Shown one piece after another: positions 34,395 through 45,708 of a DNA stretch of 64,000 bases (positions within the stretch are counted from its first letter, which is position 1; each line of letters begins with the position of its first letter). The notes under the pieces are model-generated. The model worked only from the letters and a program-made list of their open reading frames with translations. It was not told the origin of the DNA and searched no databases. The DNA lies in the NCBI GenBank assembly GCA_022771805.1, contig JALELM010000003.1, forward strand, positions 94,193 through 158,192. The letters are read 5' to 3'. The DNA comes from Veillonellaceae bacterium. Lineage in GTDB: Bacteria; Bacillota; Negativicutes; Veillonellales; Negativicoccaceae. The position numbers and the translations under genes are program-made.

Positions 34395-36988
34395 TATTTC
34401 GCCTGCTCCCAGTCCGTGCCGTAGTGCACGTCCACGACCAGCGGCACCGCCAACTCGGCCGCATTTTCCATGCAACGCCGCAGAATATCTTCCACTTGCG
34501 CCCGTTCGGCTTCCACGGTTTCCACCACCAATTCATCGTGTACCTGCAAAAGCAACCGGCTCTGCAGCTTTTCCTGCAGCAGCACCCAGTACACGCGATT
34601 CATCGCCCGCTTGATAATGTCCGCCGCGGTGCCCTGGATCGGAGTATTGAGCGCCGTACGCTCCGCAAACGAGCGCCGATTGAAATTGCGGCTTCGGATA
34701 TCCGGCAGAACACGAAAACGCCCGAACATCGTCTCCGCCCGTCCCGTCTCCTTCGCTTGCGCGATCATTTGTTCCATAAACTCCCGCACTTTCGGATACC
34801 GGGCGAGATATTTTGCTATGTAGTCGTCCGCTTCCGCCCGGGAAATCCCCAAATCGCGCGCCAGGCCGTAATCGCTGATCCCGTAAATAATGCCGAAATT
34901 AACCGCTTTCGCATGCGAACGTTCCTCCGCTGTCACTTCCGCGGGATCTTTGTGCAAGACCTCCGCAGCCGTGCGGCGGTGAATGTCTTCCTTGTTACGA
35001 AATGCTTCCCGCAGCCCTTCGTCACCGGAAAAATGAGCGAGAATGCGCAACTCGATTTGTGAATAGTCGGCGGAAGTGAAGCCGTCGTATCCTTCACCGG
35101 GTACGAACAGCGACCGGATCCTCCGCCCCTCCGCCGTCCGCACGGGTATATTCTGCAAATTCGGATCCGAACTCGACAAGCGTCCCGTAGCCGTGACCGT
35201 TTGATTGAAATGGCTGTGCACGCGTTCGGTCTCCGGCGAAATCAATTGTTCAATCCCGTCGAGATAGGTGGAGATCAGCTTCGTCACCGTCCGATACGCA
35301 AGAGTATCCGCCGCAATCGGGTGCTCGCCCGCCAACGCCTGCAATACTTCCGCATCGGTGGAGTAGCCGGTCTTCGTCTTCTTTCCGGGCGGCAACTGCA
35401 TTTTTTCGAATAATACCGTCCCCAACTGCTTCGGGCTGAGAATATTGAATTCCTCGCCCGCCGCGGCATAAATTGCCGCCTCGATTTCGACCGCACGTGC
35501 CGTAAGTTCCGTACGAATCTCACCGAGTCGATCGCGACAAACGGCGATCCCCGCACGTTCCATTGCCGCCAGCACCTGTGTCAACGGCATTTCCGTATCG
35601 TAGTACAAACGAGCCGCGCCGTTTGCCTCCAAATCCGCCGCCATTGCGGGCCACACCGTACGCAACACATCCGCCCGCGCCGGATCGGCCGGGTCTTCTC
35701 CGTTCGCCGGCAGGGTCACGCCGTATTTCTCCGCCAGGTAGCTCAACGGGTAAGATGTGCGTGTCGGATCCAACAGATACGCCGCTACCGTCACATCGCG
35801 CATATCCGCCATCGACGGCTCCGAATCGGCAAGCAGGTACAGATCTTTCGCATTTTCCGTGATGATCTCCGTTTCGCCCGCCAGCAGGTATTCCAAGGCC
35901 TTTGTTGCGGCAGCTTCCGTAAAAAGATACGCATCCTCTTCCACCAATGCCGTAAGCCGCAACAGGCGGCGTTGCGGGATCTCCCCTTCCGCGGCATAGG
36001 CCACGGCGACCGACTCCGCCCGGAGCAGCACCGCCGGATCCGCATCTTCATGCACCGTCCATGCCGTCGCCGCGGCAACCGGCGCTTCATTCTCCGCACC
36101 GAAATCCAACGTGCCCGCCGTCGGGACAATGCCCGCTTTTTCCAAGCGGCCGAACATGCTCTTGAAGCCGAGCCCGTCACACAATGCGGCCACCTCCGCC
36201 GGATTCGCCTGCGGGCGCATTTCTTCCAGCGACGATGCGAACGGCACAGCCGTGTCGATCTTCGCCAGTTCCTGAGACATATAAGCCGTCTCCCGATTTT
36301 CCTGCAGGCGTTCCGGCAATTTCTTTCCCGCCACCTCGGCCAGGCTGGCGTACAAATTGTCCAGAGTACCGAATTGCTGCAGCAGCTTCACTGCCGTTTT
36401 TTCGCCGACTCCCGGCACACCGGGAATATTATCCGACGAATCACCCATCAGCGCTTTCATATCGACCACCTGTGCGGGCGTGATACCGTATTCCTCCCGT
36501 ACCGCCGCCGGCGTGAGCGCGACAATATTCGTCGCCCCTTTCTTCGTCAGGTACACCGTCGTCCGCGGCGAGACCAGCTGCAAGGTGTCCCGATCCCCCG
36601 TCACGATGCCGACCTCACATTCGTTCTCCCAACGCTTCGCCAATGTGCCGATGAGGTCATCGCCCTCATAGCCTTCCAACTCGTAAGCGGCAATCCCCAG
36701 CGTCTGCAAGACTTCACGAATCAATGCAAATTGCGGCACCAAATCTTCCGGTGCGTCGGGTCGATGCCCTTTATACTCCGCAAATACTTTATTGCGAAAT
36801 GTCGTCCGTCCCTTGTCGAAAGCGACCGCCACATATTCCGGCCGCAAATCTTCAAATACTTTCACCAGCATCAGCAAGAAACCGTATACCGCATTCGTCG
36901 GTACCCCCTGCGCATTCGACAGCGGCGGCAACGCAAAAAATGCCCGGTACAGCAAGCTGTTTCCGTCAATCAAGACCAATCGCGACAT
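34394..36988 (-). CDS. polA: DNA polymerase I with degenerate 3'-5' exonuclease domain
   Basis: The protein has 864 residues: 5'-nuclease domain (1-290, LIDGNSLLYRAFFALPP and GDRDTLQLV), middle exonuclease-like domain (about 300-470) and polymerase domain (470-864) with SADYSQIELRILAHFSGD (motif A), the O helix AKAVNFGIIYGISDYGL and VHDELVVE (motif C). The middle domain lacks the DxE metal-binding motif (VAVAYAAEG instead), so proofreading is probably absent, as in Bacillus and Taq-type enzymes. The start is the ATG at 36988 with AGGAGG. It fills gaps in repair and removes RNA primers. Confidence 0.96.
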   Translation of the reverse strand: MSRLVLIDGNSLLYRAFFALPPLSNAQGVPTNAVYGFLLMLVKVFEDLRPEYVAVAFDKGRTTFRNKVFAEYKGHRPDAPEDLVPQFALIREVLQTLGIAAYELEGYEGDDLIGTLAKRWENECEVGIVTGDRDTLQLVSPRTTVYLTKKGATNIVALTPAAVREEYGITPAQVVDMKALMGDSSDNIPGVPGVGEKTAVKLLQQFGTLDNLYASLAEVAGKKLPERLQENRETAYMSQELAKIDTAVPFASSLEEMRPQANPAEVAALCDGLGFKSMFGRLEKAGIVPTAGTLDFGAENEAPVAAATAWTVHEDADPAVLLRAESVAVAYAAEGEIPQRRLLRLTALVEEDAYLFTEAAATKALEYLLAGETEIITENAKDLYLLADSEPSMADMRDVTVAAYLLDPTRTSYPLSYLAEKYGVTLPANGEDPADPARADVLRTVWPAMAADLEANGAARLYYDTEMPLTQVLAAMERAGIAVCRDRLGEIRTELTARAVEIEAAIYAAAGEEFNILSPKQLGTVLFEKMQLPPGKKTKTGYSTDAEVLQALAGEHPIAADTLAYRTVTKLISTYLDGIEQLISPETERVHSHFNQTVTATGRLSSSDPNLQNIPVRTAEGRRIRSLFVPGEGYDGFTSADYSQIELRILAHFSGDEGLREAFRNKEDIHRRTAAEVLHKDPAEVTAEERSHAKAVNFGIIYGISDYGLARDLGISRAEADDYIAKYLARYPKVREFMEQMIAQAKETGRAETMFGRFRVLPDIRSRNFNRRSFAERTALNTPIQGTAADIIKRAMNRVYWVLLQEKLQSRLLLQVHDELVVETVEAERAQVEDILRRCMENAAELAVPLVVDVHYGTDWEQAK

Positions 36989-37022
36989 CGTATCCCTCCT
37001 GCCTTTTTCCATTTGTCTTTAC

Positions 37023-37028
37023 ATTATA
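37023..37028 (-). promoter_or_regulatory. Extended -10 promoter of the polA operon
   Basis: TATAAT preceded by TGC (TGCTATAAT) on the minus strand, about 35 bases upstream of the polA start; the -35 region is poor. Confidence 0.6.
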
Positions 37029-37192
37029 GCATGCAGTTGCGCCCGCTGCCGAAACGCACATCGGCTCGCCGACTTTGCACAAATAGTATATGCTCTTTAT
37101 GCATTTGTGTATACTCGATTGCAATTTTCATATTTGTCTCCGTTTTTCGCCGAAATCGGGAAAAACGCCCTACCCAAAACGAGAATTCATAT

Positions 37193-37198
37193 TATAAT
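37193..37198 (+). promoter_or_regulatory. -10 element directly before the rluD-like gene
   Basis: TATAAT on the plus strand ends six bases before the ATG at 37205, so transcription from it would start at or next to the start codon. The -35 region is weak. Confidence 0.5.
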
Positions 37199-37204
37199 AA
37201 GGGT

Positions 37205-38080
37205 ATGCAGGATCAATGGATCATCACGGAGGACTGCGCGGGACACACGATAAGCGAAATGTTGCGGCGACGCAAGTATTCACTGACGCAGCGACGGCGT
37301 TTGCGCCGGCTGGCAACCGTATACCTCAATGACGAGGTGGCGGCATTTCATACCCGGCCGCAGGCGGGAGACAATGTCCGTCTGGTGTGGGATAACCCCG
37401 CCCGGCATGAGCCTTGGGAGTATCCGCTCGATATTCGGTATGAAGATGCGGACTTTCTCATCATAAACAAACCGGCCGGTCTGCTCGTCCATGCGACAGT
37501 GACCGAACGTGCTCACACCTTGCTCCACGCTGCCCAAGCATACCTGGATCGGCGCGGCAACGGCGAGACGCCGCATCCCGTACACCGGCTCGATCGGCGC
37601 ACTTCGGGTTTGTTGCTCTTGGCCACCAATGCGAAAGCGCAATACAATTTCAACCGCTACAGCATGCCGACATTGTGGCGCCGTTACTTCGCCTTTTTGC
37701 ACGGACGACTTCCGGCACCCTATGCGGAACTGGCCTGGCCGCTTGCTCGCAAGCCCGGCAGTATCATCGAGCGCCGCGTTGACTTGCAGCAAGGCAAACC
37801 GGCTCGCACCTGCTTGGAACGACTGGGCTTGGGTGCCGCTTACAGCTATGTCAGCCTGTTGCCCGAAACCGGCCGGACGCACCAGTTGCGCGTGCACTGT
37901 GCGCATCTGGGCTATCCGCTGCTCGGCGACACCCTGTACGGCGGCGATACGAAATATATCGCCCGTCAGGCGCTGCATGCGGGAGAATTGCAGTTCATTC
38001 ATCCGTATACCCGCAAGGCAGTACGCGTCACGGCTTCGTTGCCCGCAGATATGCAGGCACTGCTCGCCGCGACCCGCTGA
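37205..38080 (+). CDS. RluA/RluD-family pseudouridine synthase
   Basis: This protein of 291 residues has the catalytic motif HRLDRRTSGLLLL (catalytic Asp in HRLD), INKPAGLLVHAT and GRTHQLRVHCAHLG. It makes pseudouridine in rRNA or tRNA; which position cannot be read. The N-terminal part is S4-like but reduced. The ATG at 37205 has no usable ribosome site (AAGGG only one base away) and sits next to a -10 box, suggesting a leaderless message. It is one of only two plus-strand genes and precedes fba by 30 bases. Confidence 0.9.
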   Translation: MQDQWIITEDCAGHTISEMLRRRKYSLTQRRRLRRLATVYLNDEVAAFHTRPQAGDNVRLVWDNPARHEPWEYPLDIRYEDADFLIINKPAGLLVHATVTERAHTLLHAAQAYLDRRGNGETPHPVHRLDRRTSGLLLLATNAKAQYNFNRYSMPTLWRRYFAFLHGRLPAPYAELAWPLARKPGSIIERRVDLQQGKPARTCLERLGLGAAYSYVSLLPETGRTHQLRVHCAHLGYPLLGDTLYGGDTKYIARQALHAGELQFIHPYTRKAVRVTASLPADMQALLAATR

Positions 38081-38110
38081 TACATTTTTATATTTTAAGG
38101 AGGTAGCACT

Positions 38111-39040
38111 ATGCCACTTGTCAGCAGTACCGAAATGTTCAAAAAAGCCTACGAAGGACAATACGCCATCGGCGCCTTCAACGTCAACAACATGGAAATC
38201 ATTCAAGGCATCGTTGACGCTGCCAAAGAAGAACAATCCCCGCTCATTCTGCAGGTATCCGCCGGCGCACGCAAATATGCCCGTCACATTTACCTGGTGA
38301 AATTGGTCGAGGCCGCCATCATCGACACGGACTTGCCGATCTGTCTCCACTTGGATCACGGCGAAGACTTTGAAATCTGTAAAGCCTGCATCGACGGCGG
38401 GTTCAACTCCGTCATGATCGACGGCTCGAAACATGACTTTGAGACCAATGTCGCCCTGACGAAACAGGTCGTCGAATACGCCCATGAACGCGGCGTCGTC
38501 GTCGAAGCCGAACTCGGCCGTCTCGCCGGTGTGGAAGATGACATCTCCGTTTCCGCCCGCGACGCTCGCTTCACCGATCCGGATCAGGCGGTGGAATTTG
38601 TCGAACGTACCGGCTGCGACTCGCTCGCCATCGCCATCGGGACCAGCCACGGCGCCTATAAATTCAAAGGCACGCCCTATCTTGATTTCGAACGCTTGGA
38701 AAAAATCTCCAACATGCTGCCGAATTATCCGATCGTTCTGCACGGCGCATCCACGGTCATCCCGGAATTCGTCGAAAAATGCAACAAATACGGCGGCGAT
38801 GTCGGCGGCGCGCAAGGCGTACCGGAAGATATGCTCCGCAAAGCTGGCACGATGGGCGTCTGCAAGATCAACATCGACACCGACTTGCGCCTGGCCATGA
38901 CCGCGTCCATTCGCGAATGGCTTACCGAGCACCCGGCGGACTTCGACCCGCGCACCTACCTCGGTGCCGGCCGCGAAGCGATCAAAGGCATGGTAAAGCA
39001 CAAAATTAAACACGTCCTCAACAGCTCCAACCGGATCTGA
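38111..39040 (+). CDS. fba: Class II fructose-1,6-bisphosphate aldolase
   Basis: Zinc-dependent glycolytic aldolase, 309 residues. Zinc ligand region CLHLDHGEDF, then SVMIDGSKHDFETNV and VEAELGRLAGVEDD, and NIDTDLRLA with the substrate-phosphate site. A strong AAGGAGG site precedes the ATG. It may be read from the rluD-like promoter as well as from one of its own; a terminator follows. Confidence 0.97.
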   Translation: MPLVSSTEMFKKAYEGQYAIGAFNVNNMEIIQGIVDAAKEEQSPLILQVSAGARKYARHIYLVKLVEAAIIDTDLPICLHLDHGEDFEICKACIDGGFNSVMIDGSKHDFETNVALTKQVVEYAHERGVVVEAELGRLAGVEDDISVSARDARFTDPDQAVEFVERTGCDSLAIAIGTSHGAYKFKGTPYLDFERLEKISNMLPNYPIVLHGASTVIPEFVEKCNKYGGDVGGAQGVPEDMLRKAGTMGVCKINIDTDLRLAMTASIREWLTEHPADFDPRTYLGAGREAIKGMVKHKIKHVLNSSNRI

Positions 39041-39056
39041 AAAAGATGCAATGAAC

Positions 39057-39087
39057 AAACACTCCCTGCTAAACGCAGGGAGTGTTT
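39057..39087 (+). terminator. Intrinsic terminator after fba
   Basis: A 13-bp stem AAACACTCCCTGC/GCAGGGAGTGTTT with a five-base loop lies 17 bases after the fba stop, followed by a T-rich tract on plus. Confidence 0.88.
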
Positions 39088-39140
39088 CATTTGTCCGGCT
39101 GATCGTATCCTCCGCCCGTCTCATTACAAAAGAAAACGAC

Positions 39141-39177
39141 AAAAGACTGTTACTCTATCAAGAGCAACAGTCTTTTT
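39141..39177 (-). terminator. Intrinsic terminator after upp (bidirectional)
   Basis: A long stem with AAAAGACTGTT and AACAGTCTTTT arms and an inner CTCT/AGAG helix, with T runs on both sides, lies between the converging fba and upp genes. Confidence 0.85.
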
Positions 39178-39188
39178 ATCGTCTGTAC

Positions 39189-41046
<1,858 letters not shown>

Positions 41047-41084
41047 CACCGCTTCCGCCCTCCTTATCACCGTTTCCGTTCCCC

Positions 41085-41621
41085 TTATTCATAGCGAGCA
41101 CGTTCGCCGCCGATCAGCGGGAAACGCGTCCGTGCACCGACGACGGGTGCTTCGCCGATGCGATTATGTTCCAAACGTACCGGCACGACAACCGGGCGCA
41201 AATGCATCCCGATCAGGGTCGTCCCGATATCGATACCGCCATGCGCCTGTATCGCTTCCACCACGACAGGTTCTGCAAACATTTCCATCGCGTTCGTCGC
41301 CAATGCGCCGCCGGCATGAAGCCACGGCCGTACCTGCACCCGCCGCAGTCCGTAACGCCGTGCCGTTTCTTTTTCCACGACGAGCGCCCGATTCAGGTGT
41401 TCGCAGCACTGAATTGCCAATACCACATGGTATTCCTTCGCCACATCAAGCACCGCTCGGATTACTTCCCTGCCGACTTCCGCCGAGCTGTCCTTACCGA
41501 TCCGGCCGCCGCGAATTTCACTGGAAGATCCGCCGATGACGACCAAGTCTCCTTCTTCAAATTTTGCCACATCGCAAAGTTCACGCAATGACGCTGCTGT
41601 TTCTTCGTAAATATTATTCAT
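41085..41621 (-). CDS. ywlG: TIGR01440/UPF0340 family protein YwlG
   Basis: This conserved protein of 178 residues sits between rpiB and glyA as in Bacillus. The family core is [14 protein letters not shown] and [17 protein letters not shown]. The function is unproven in the family. The ATG at 41621 follows GGAAGGAG and overlaps rpiB by eight bases, excluding the longer frame. Confidence 0.88.
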   Translation of the reverse strand: MNNIYEETAASLRELCDVAKFEEGDLVVIGGSSSEIRGGRIGKDSSAEVGREVIRAVLDVAKEYHVVLAIQCCEHLNRALVVEKETARRYGLRRVQVRPWLHAGGALATNAMEMFAEPVVVEAIQAHGGIDIGTTLIGMHLRPVVVPVRLEHNRIGEAPVVGARTRFPLIGGERARYE

Positions 41622-42063
41622 GGTACACTCCTTCCAAATCCCGGAGTTGACCGACTCGCCGACTGTGCCGGCCGCCTTCAAATTCTCCGGCAAGAAATTC
41701 ATCTACAATAGTCAACGCCAAACCCGCGCCGATGACGCGCTCCCCTAAAGTAAGCACATTGGCGTCATTATGCTGCCGCGAGGCTCGCGCCGAAAATACA
41801 TCGTGACACAGTGCCGCCCGGATTCCCGGAATTTTATTTGCGGCGATGCCGATGCCGATGCCCGTGCCGCAGATGAGGATGCCGAGCTCCGCCCGTCCGG
41901 AACGAATCTCGTCCGCCGCCGCCGTGGCAATCAACGGATAGTCGCAAGAATCCGTGGAATGAGTACCGCAATCGTGTACTTCATGCCCCTGCTCACGCAG
42001 ATGGGCAAGGATCGTTTCTTTCAAGTGAAAACCGCCATGATCACTGCCGATAACCAGCTTCAT
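41614..42063 (-). CDS. rpiB: Ribose-5-phosphate isomerase B
   Basis: Isomerises ribose 5-phosphate and ribulose 5-phosphate in the pentose phosphate pathway; related enzymes act on allose or galactose phosphates. The protein has 149 residues with GSDHGGFHLKE at the start, the catalytic cysteine in CGTGIGIGIAANK, and RASRQHNDANVL. First gene of rpiB-ywlG-glyA-upp. Confidence 0.94.
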   Translation of the reverse strand: MKLVIGSDHGGFHLKETILAHLREQGHEVHDCGTHSTDSCDYPLIATAAADEIRSGRAELGILICGTGIGIGIAANKIPGIRAALCHDVFSARASRQHNDANVLTLGERVIGAGLALTIVDEFLAGEFEGGRHSRRVGQLRDLEGVYHE

Positions 42064-42092
42064 ATTCGTACCTCCTTTTCACTTCTGTTTCT

Positions 42093-42121
42093 ATCCTATC
42101 ATAATTAACAGGCCGGCTCAA
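42093..42121 (-). promoter_or_regulatory. Putative promoter of rpiB-ywlG-glyA-upp
   Basis: TTGAGC (42116-42121), a 17-base spacer and TAGGAT (42093-42098) on the minus strand, about 30 bases upstream of the rpiB ATG. An inverted repeat with arms at 42107-42115 and 42155-42163 overlaps its spacer. Confidence 0.5.
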
Positions 42122-42163
42122 CTCACTCTAAGCGGCATAAACACCGCGTTTATTCGGCCTGTT
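42107..42163. repeat. Inverted repeat in the ywlE-rpiB intergenic region
   Basis: Nine-base arms AACAGGCCG and CGGCCTGTT flank 39 bases that hold a smaller GCGG/CCGC hairpin (42132-42147). One arm lies in the rpiB promoter spacer, the other about 40 bases upstream; this could be an operator pair or a folded leader. Confidence 0.45.
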
Positions 42164-42224
42164 TCTTTCCTTTATAATATTCTCCCTCACCCATTGCGAT
42201 AAGTTATATTTTCTTTATCGAGAC

Positions 42225-42255
42225 AAAGAAAAACGGCCGCTTACGCGTCCGTTTT
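42225..42255 (-). terminator. Intrinsic terminator after ywlE
   Basis: AAAACGG/CCGTTTT arms plus an inner CGC/GCG helix, T5 run on minus, 22 bases after the ywlE stop. Confidence 0.75.
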
Positions 42256-42276
42256 CACTCCATCCGGTCAGAGATT

Positions 42277-42753
42277 TTATTTTTCGTTCGTCTTATCGTT
42301 CTTACTCTGCGGTGCGATTCGCAAATCCCAGGCTGCCGCCAAATCTGCCGCAATCTCCGACGCCGTTTTCCGGTACGCCGCCTCGTCTTTGCCGAACGGA
42401 TCGGCAATGTCCTCGCCGCGACCGCTCCACTCGGCCAAAGTATACACCTTTTCCGCGTACTCGGGTGCCCACTCGCGCAGTGCGGCGCGATGTGCCTCCG
42501 TCATCGTGACGACGACATCGGCAGCCGCCAGATGCGGCAGGGCGACACGCCGCGAGCGGTGCTCCCGCAAATCAGCGCCGAGTTCCGCCACCGCCTGCTG
42601 TGCCTGCACCGTTGCCGGATCGCCGGGGAACGCCGCAAGACCTGCGGAAAGCACGACGACATCCGCTTCACGTTCTGCCGCCATTTGCCGCAGCAACGCC
42701 TCCGCCATCGGGCTGCGGCAGGTATTTCCCGTGCAAATAAACAATATTTTCAT
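42277..42753 (-). CDS. ywlE: Low-molecular-weight protein arginine phosphatase
   Basis: This LMW-PTP fold protein of 158 residues has the P-loop CTGNTCRS at 7-14 and the DPFG catalytic aspartate near 127. The threonine in CTGNTCRS is the residue that favours phosphoarginine over phosphotyrosine in YwlE. It would reverse McsB-type arginine phosphorylation. It overlaps the sua5 stop in an ATGA junction. No mcsB is in the window. Confidence 0.88.
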   Translation of the reverse strand: MKILFICTGNTCRSPMAEALLRQMAAEREADVVVLSAGLAAFPGDPATVQAQQAVAELGADLREHRSRRVALPHLAAADVVVTMTEAHRAALREWAPEYAEKVYTLAEWSGRGEDIADPFGKDEAAYRKTASEIAADLAAAWDLRIAPQSKNDKTNEK

Positions 42754-43778
42754 AATACCTCCCGTATGCGGTATCCGGCCGCCTTCTGCAAGCGATTCAT
42801 TACCGCCAGTCCCAAACCTGTCGCCGGGACGCCTTCCGCATAAATCTCGCTCACGCCTTCATTTTCCAGTGTCAGCAGGCTGTCGTACATGCTCGCCGCC
42901 ATGGCCGCCACATCCGTCCGCGCCCCCCAAATGCGTACATGTGCCTGCGCCGGTAATTGCGCCGCCGTCTCCCGACTGACAAAGTAACCCCGCTCATCGC
43001 TATAGTCGGAAACGATCTCCGCTGCCACCGCCGCCGGCTCGCCCGTGTACAGATACACGGGCATCTTCGGCGCATAGTGGCGGTACTTCATACCCGGGGC
43101 TTTCGGTATCGCCGCAGCATCCTGCAAGGCCGCATCCAGCTCCGTCGGCGCAAATTCTGCCAACATTTCCGGCGTAATCGCGCCGGGGCGATATATCGTA
43201 ATGCGCTCATCGGTACAGGCCACCACCGTGGATTCCACCCCGATGGTACAAGGTCCGCCGTCCAAAATCGCCGCAATGCGTCCGTCGAGGTCGCGCCGTA
43301 CAGCCTCCGCCGTCACGGGGCTCGGCCTGCCGGAGCGGTTCGCGCTCGGTCCGGCGAGCGGTACGCCCGCTGCGCGAATGAGCGCCTCCGCGACAGGCTG
43401 ATCCGGCGCCCGCAACGCGACCGTATCACCGCCTCCCGTGACGGCGAGCGGCACCTGTGCCGCTTTGGGCAGCACCAAAGTAAGCGGCCCGGGCCAAAAC
43501 GCTGCCGCCAATTTGCGCGCCGGCTCCGGCCACTCCCGCGCCAACGGCGCCGCCATCTCCCAGTCCGTCACGTGCAGAATCAGCGGATTGTCGCTCGGGC
43601 GCCCCTTTGCCGCATAAATCCTCTCGGCAGCCGCTGCCGCTAAGCCGTTTCCGCCGAGTCCGTATACCGTCTCCGTCGGAAAGGCGACCAGACCGCCTGC
43701 GCGCAAAACAGCGCCCCACGGCGCTACCTGCGGCTCCAAGGGGCGCTCGTAATCGATGCGTACCAATTCCGTTTTCAT
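42750..43778 (-). CDS. sua5: L-threonylcarbamoyladenylate synthase (Sua5/YwlC)
   Basis: Makes threonylcarbamoyl-AMP for the t6A37 tRNA modification. The protein has 342 residues: YrdC domain (1-210) with GLVAFPTETVYGLGGNG and SANRSGRPSPVTAEAV, then the C-terminal Sua5 domain (about 225-342). The start is the ATG at 43778, which overlaps the prmC stop; a TTG five codons earlier is open. Confidence 0.95.
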   Translation of the reverse strand: MKTELVRIDYERPLEPQVAPWGAVLRAGGLVAFPTETVYGLGGNGLAAAAAERIYAAKGRPSDNPLILHVTDWEMAAPLAREWPEPARKLAAAFWPGPLTLVLPKAAQVPLAVTGGGDTVALRAPDQPVAEALIRAAGVPLAGPSANRSGRPSPVTAEAVRRDLDGRIAAILDGGPCTIGVESTVVACTDERITIYRPGAITPEMLAEFAPTELDAALQDAAAIPKAPGMKYRHYAPKMPVYLYTGEPAAVAAEIVSDYSDERGYFVSRETAAQLPAQAHVRIWGARTDVAAMAASMYDSLLTLENEGVSEIYAEGVPATGLGLAVMNRLQKAAGYRIREVL

Positions 43779-44632
43779 ACTTTCACTTCCCAATAGACTA
43801 CTCGCTGGCGGCCGCCGTAATCAAGCACTATCTGCGGCTCCGTATAGGCATCTTGTGCACGGACGAGTTCACCGACCGCGCGCCCCTGCTCATAACCGAT
43901 TTCCACGGCAATTAAGCCGCCGGGAGCCACTTTCGTCAATGCCTCCGAGGTCAGGCGGCGGTAGAAATCCAAGCCGTCTTTGCCGCCGTCCAGCGCCGTC
44001 ATCGGTTCCGCTCTCACTTCCGCCGCCAGTGTCGGGATCGCCCCCGTCGGAATGTAGGGCGGATTGGCCACCAAGATATCGACGGGTTCTGTCAGCGGCG
44101 CCAGCAAATCCCCCCGGCGCAGATCTAAGCGCTCGAGCACGTCGTTGCGTTCCGCATTCTTCTTTGCGACCGAAAGCGCCGCGGCAGAAATATCCGCAGC
44201 CAGCCCCTGCCAGTTCGGCCGTTGCCTGAGCAGGCTCACCGCAATGGCTCCCGAACCGGTACCGATATCCGCCAGACGAAGCGGTTCGTCCCCGCGCAAC
44301 GACAACACGGTTTCCACAAGCACTTCCGTATCCGGTCGCGGAACGAGCACATCCTTCGTCACGCAAAACGGCAAGCCCATGAATTCCTTCTCACCGAGAA
44401 TCACCGCTACCGACTCCCCGGCGATGCGCCGCTCGATATACCCTCGCAACGTCGCCAGCTCGCCTTTCGTCAGCGGATGTTCGTAATGGGTGTACAGGTA
44501 CAGGCGATCTTTGCCGACGACATGCGCCAACATAACTTCCGCGTCCAACCTTGTCGCGGCAGGATATACTTTTTCAAAATAAGCCGGCAGCCAGGCCAGC
44601 AGCCGTCCGATCGTCCAGGTATCCTGCCCCAT
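43775..44632 (-). CDS. prmC: Peptide chain release factor N5-glutamine methyltransferase
   Basis: Methylates the glutamine of the GGQ motif in release factors such as RF1 encoded just upstream. The protein has 285 residues with SAM motif LADIGTGSGAIAVSL and catalytic NPPYIP. It shares bases with the prfA stop (TAATG), a conserved prfA-prmC coupling. Confidence 0.97.
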   Translation of the reverse strand: MGQDTWTIGRLLAWLPAYFEKVYPAATRLDAEVMLAHVVGKDRLYLYTHYEHPLTKGELATLRGYIERRIAGESVAVILGEKEFMGLPFCVTKDVLVPRPDTEVLVETVLSLRGDEPLRLADIGTGSGAIAVSLLRQRPNWQGLAADISAAALSVAKKNAERNDVLERLDLRRGDLLAPLTEPVDILVANPPYIPTGAIPTLAAEVRAEPMTALDGGKDGLDFYRRLTSEALTKVAPGGLIAVEIGYEQGRAVGELVRAQDAYTEPQIVLDYGGRQRVVYWEVKV

Positions 44633-45708
44633 TATTCCGCCGCTTCCTGCAAGCGTGTCGCCTGATCCGCCGTCACCAGCGCCTCGATCAGCTCCGTCAA
44701 ATCACCGTTCAGTACATCCTGCAGCCGGTACAATGTCAGGTTAATGCGATGATCGGTTACCCGTCCCTGCGGAAAATTGTATGTCCGGATCCGCTCGGAG
44801 CGATCCCCCGTGCCGACCTGACTTTTCCGATCCGCCGCCATTTTATCCTGCGCCTCTTGCATGTACAAATCATACAAGCGCGCCTTCAAAACACGTAACG
44901 CTTTTTCCTTATTCTTCAGCTGGCTTTTTTCGTCCTGGCAGGTAACGACGATCCCCGTCGCCAAATGCGTCAGACGCACCGCCGATTCCGTCCGGTTGAC
45001 ATGCTGACCGCCCGCACCGGATGCGCAATAGGTATCCGTGCGATAATCTCGTTCATTCAGCTCGATTTCCACATCTTCGGCTTCCGGCAAAATCGCCACC
45101 GTGACCGTCGATGTATGCACGCGGCCGCCGCTCTCCGTCTCCGGCACCCGCTGCACGCGATGGACGCCGCTCTCAAACTTCAGCTTGGAATACGCGCTCT
45201 GCCCGGCGATCGAAAAAATGACTTCCTTGTAGCCGCCCAGACCCGTGTCGTTCCAGTCGATCAACTCGCAACGCCAGCCCTGCGCTTCCGCGTAATGCGT
45301 ATACATCCGCAACAATTCCGCCGCAAAGAGCGCCGATTCGTCACCGCCGGCACCGGCACGAATTTCCACGATGACGTTTTTCTCGTCATTCGGATCCTTA
45401 GGCAGGAGTAAAATCCGCAGCTCGTTTGCCAGCTGATCCCGCCGCTTCGTGCAGTCCGCCAGCTCCTCTTTCGCCAGCTCGCGGATATCCTCGGCCTGCG
45501 ATTTATCCGCCAGAATTTCTTCCGCTTCCGCCAGACCGGCCAATGCCTGCTTATACTCGCGAAATGTCGCCACGGTCTCACTCAGATCCGCATGCTGCTT
45601 CATCAACTTGCGCCAGGTATCCTGCTGCGCGATGACGTCCGGATCACTGATCTGCTGCTCCAAATCCAAAAAGGTGTTTTCCAACGCCTCCAGTTTAGCT
45701 TGTAACAT
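44632..45708 (-). CDS. prfA: Peptide chain release factor 1
   Basis: Terminates translation at UAA and UAG. The protein has 358 residues with the codon-recognition PxT-type motif in VQRVPETES and the catalytic GGQ in [16 protein letters not shown]. The ATG at 45708 follows GGAGGAGT and overlaps the DUF1385 gene by 14 bases. Confidence 0.97.
   Translation of the reverse strand: MLQAKLEALENTFLDLEQQISDPDVIAQQDTWRKLMKQHADLSETVATFREYKQALAGLAEAEEILADKSQAEDIRELAKEELADCTKRRDQLANELRILLLPKDPNDEKNVIVEIRAGAGGDESALFAAELLRMYTHYAEAQGWRCELIDWNDTGLGGYKEVIFSIAGQSAYSKLKFESGVHRVQRVPETESGGRVHTSTVTVAILPEAEDVEIELNERDYRTDTYCASGAGGQHVNRTESAVRLTHLATGIVVTCQDEKSQLKNKEKALRVLKARLYDLYMQEAQDKMAADRKSQVGTGDRSERIRTYNFPQGRVTDHRINLTLYRLQDVLNGDLTELIEALVTADQATRLQEAAE

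Noticed and set aside
35972..37204. Long N-terminal extension of the rluD-like frame
   Set aside because: It lies antisense to polA and the intergenic promoter region; homologous sequence begins only at 37205.
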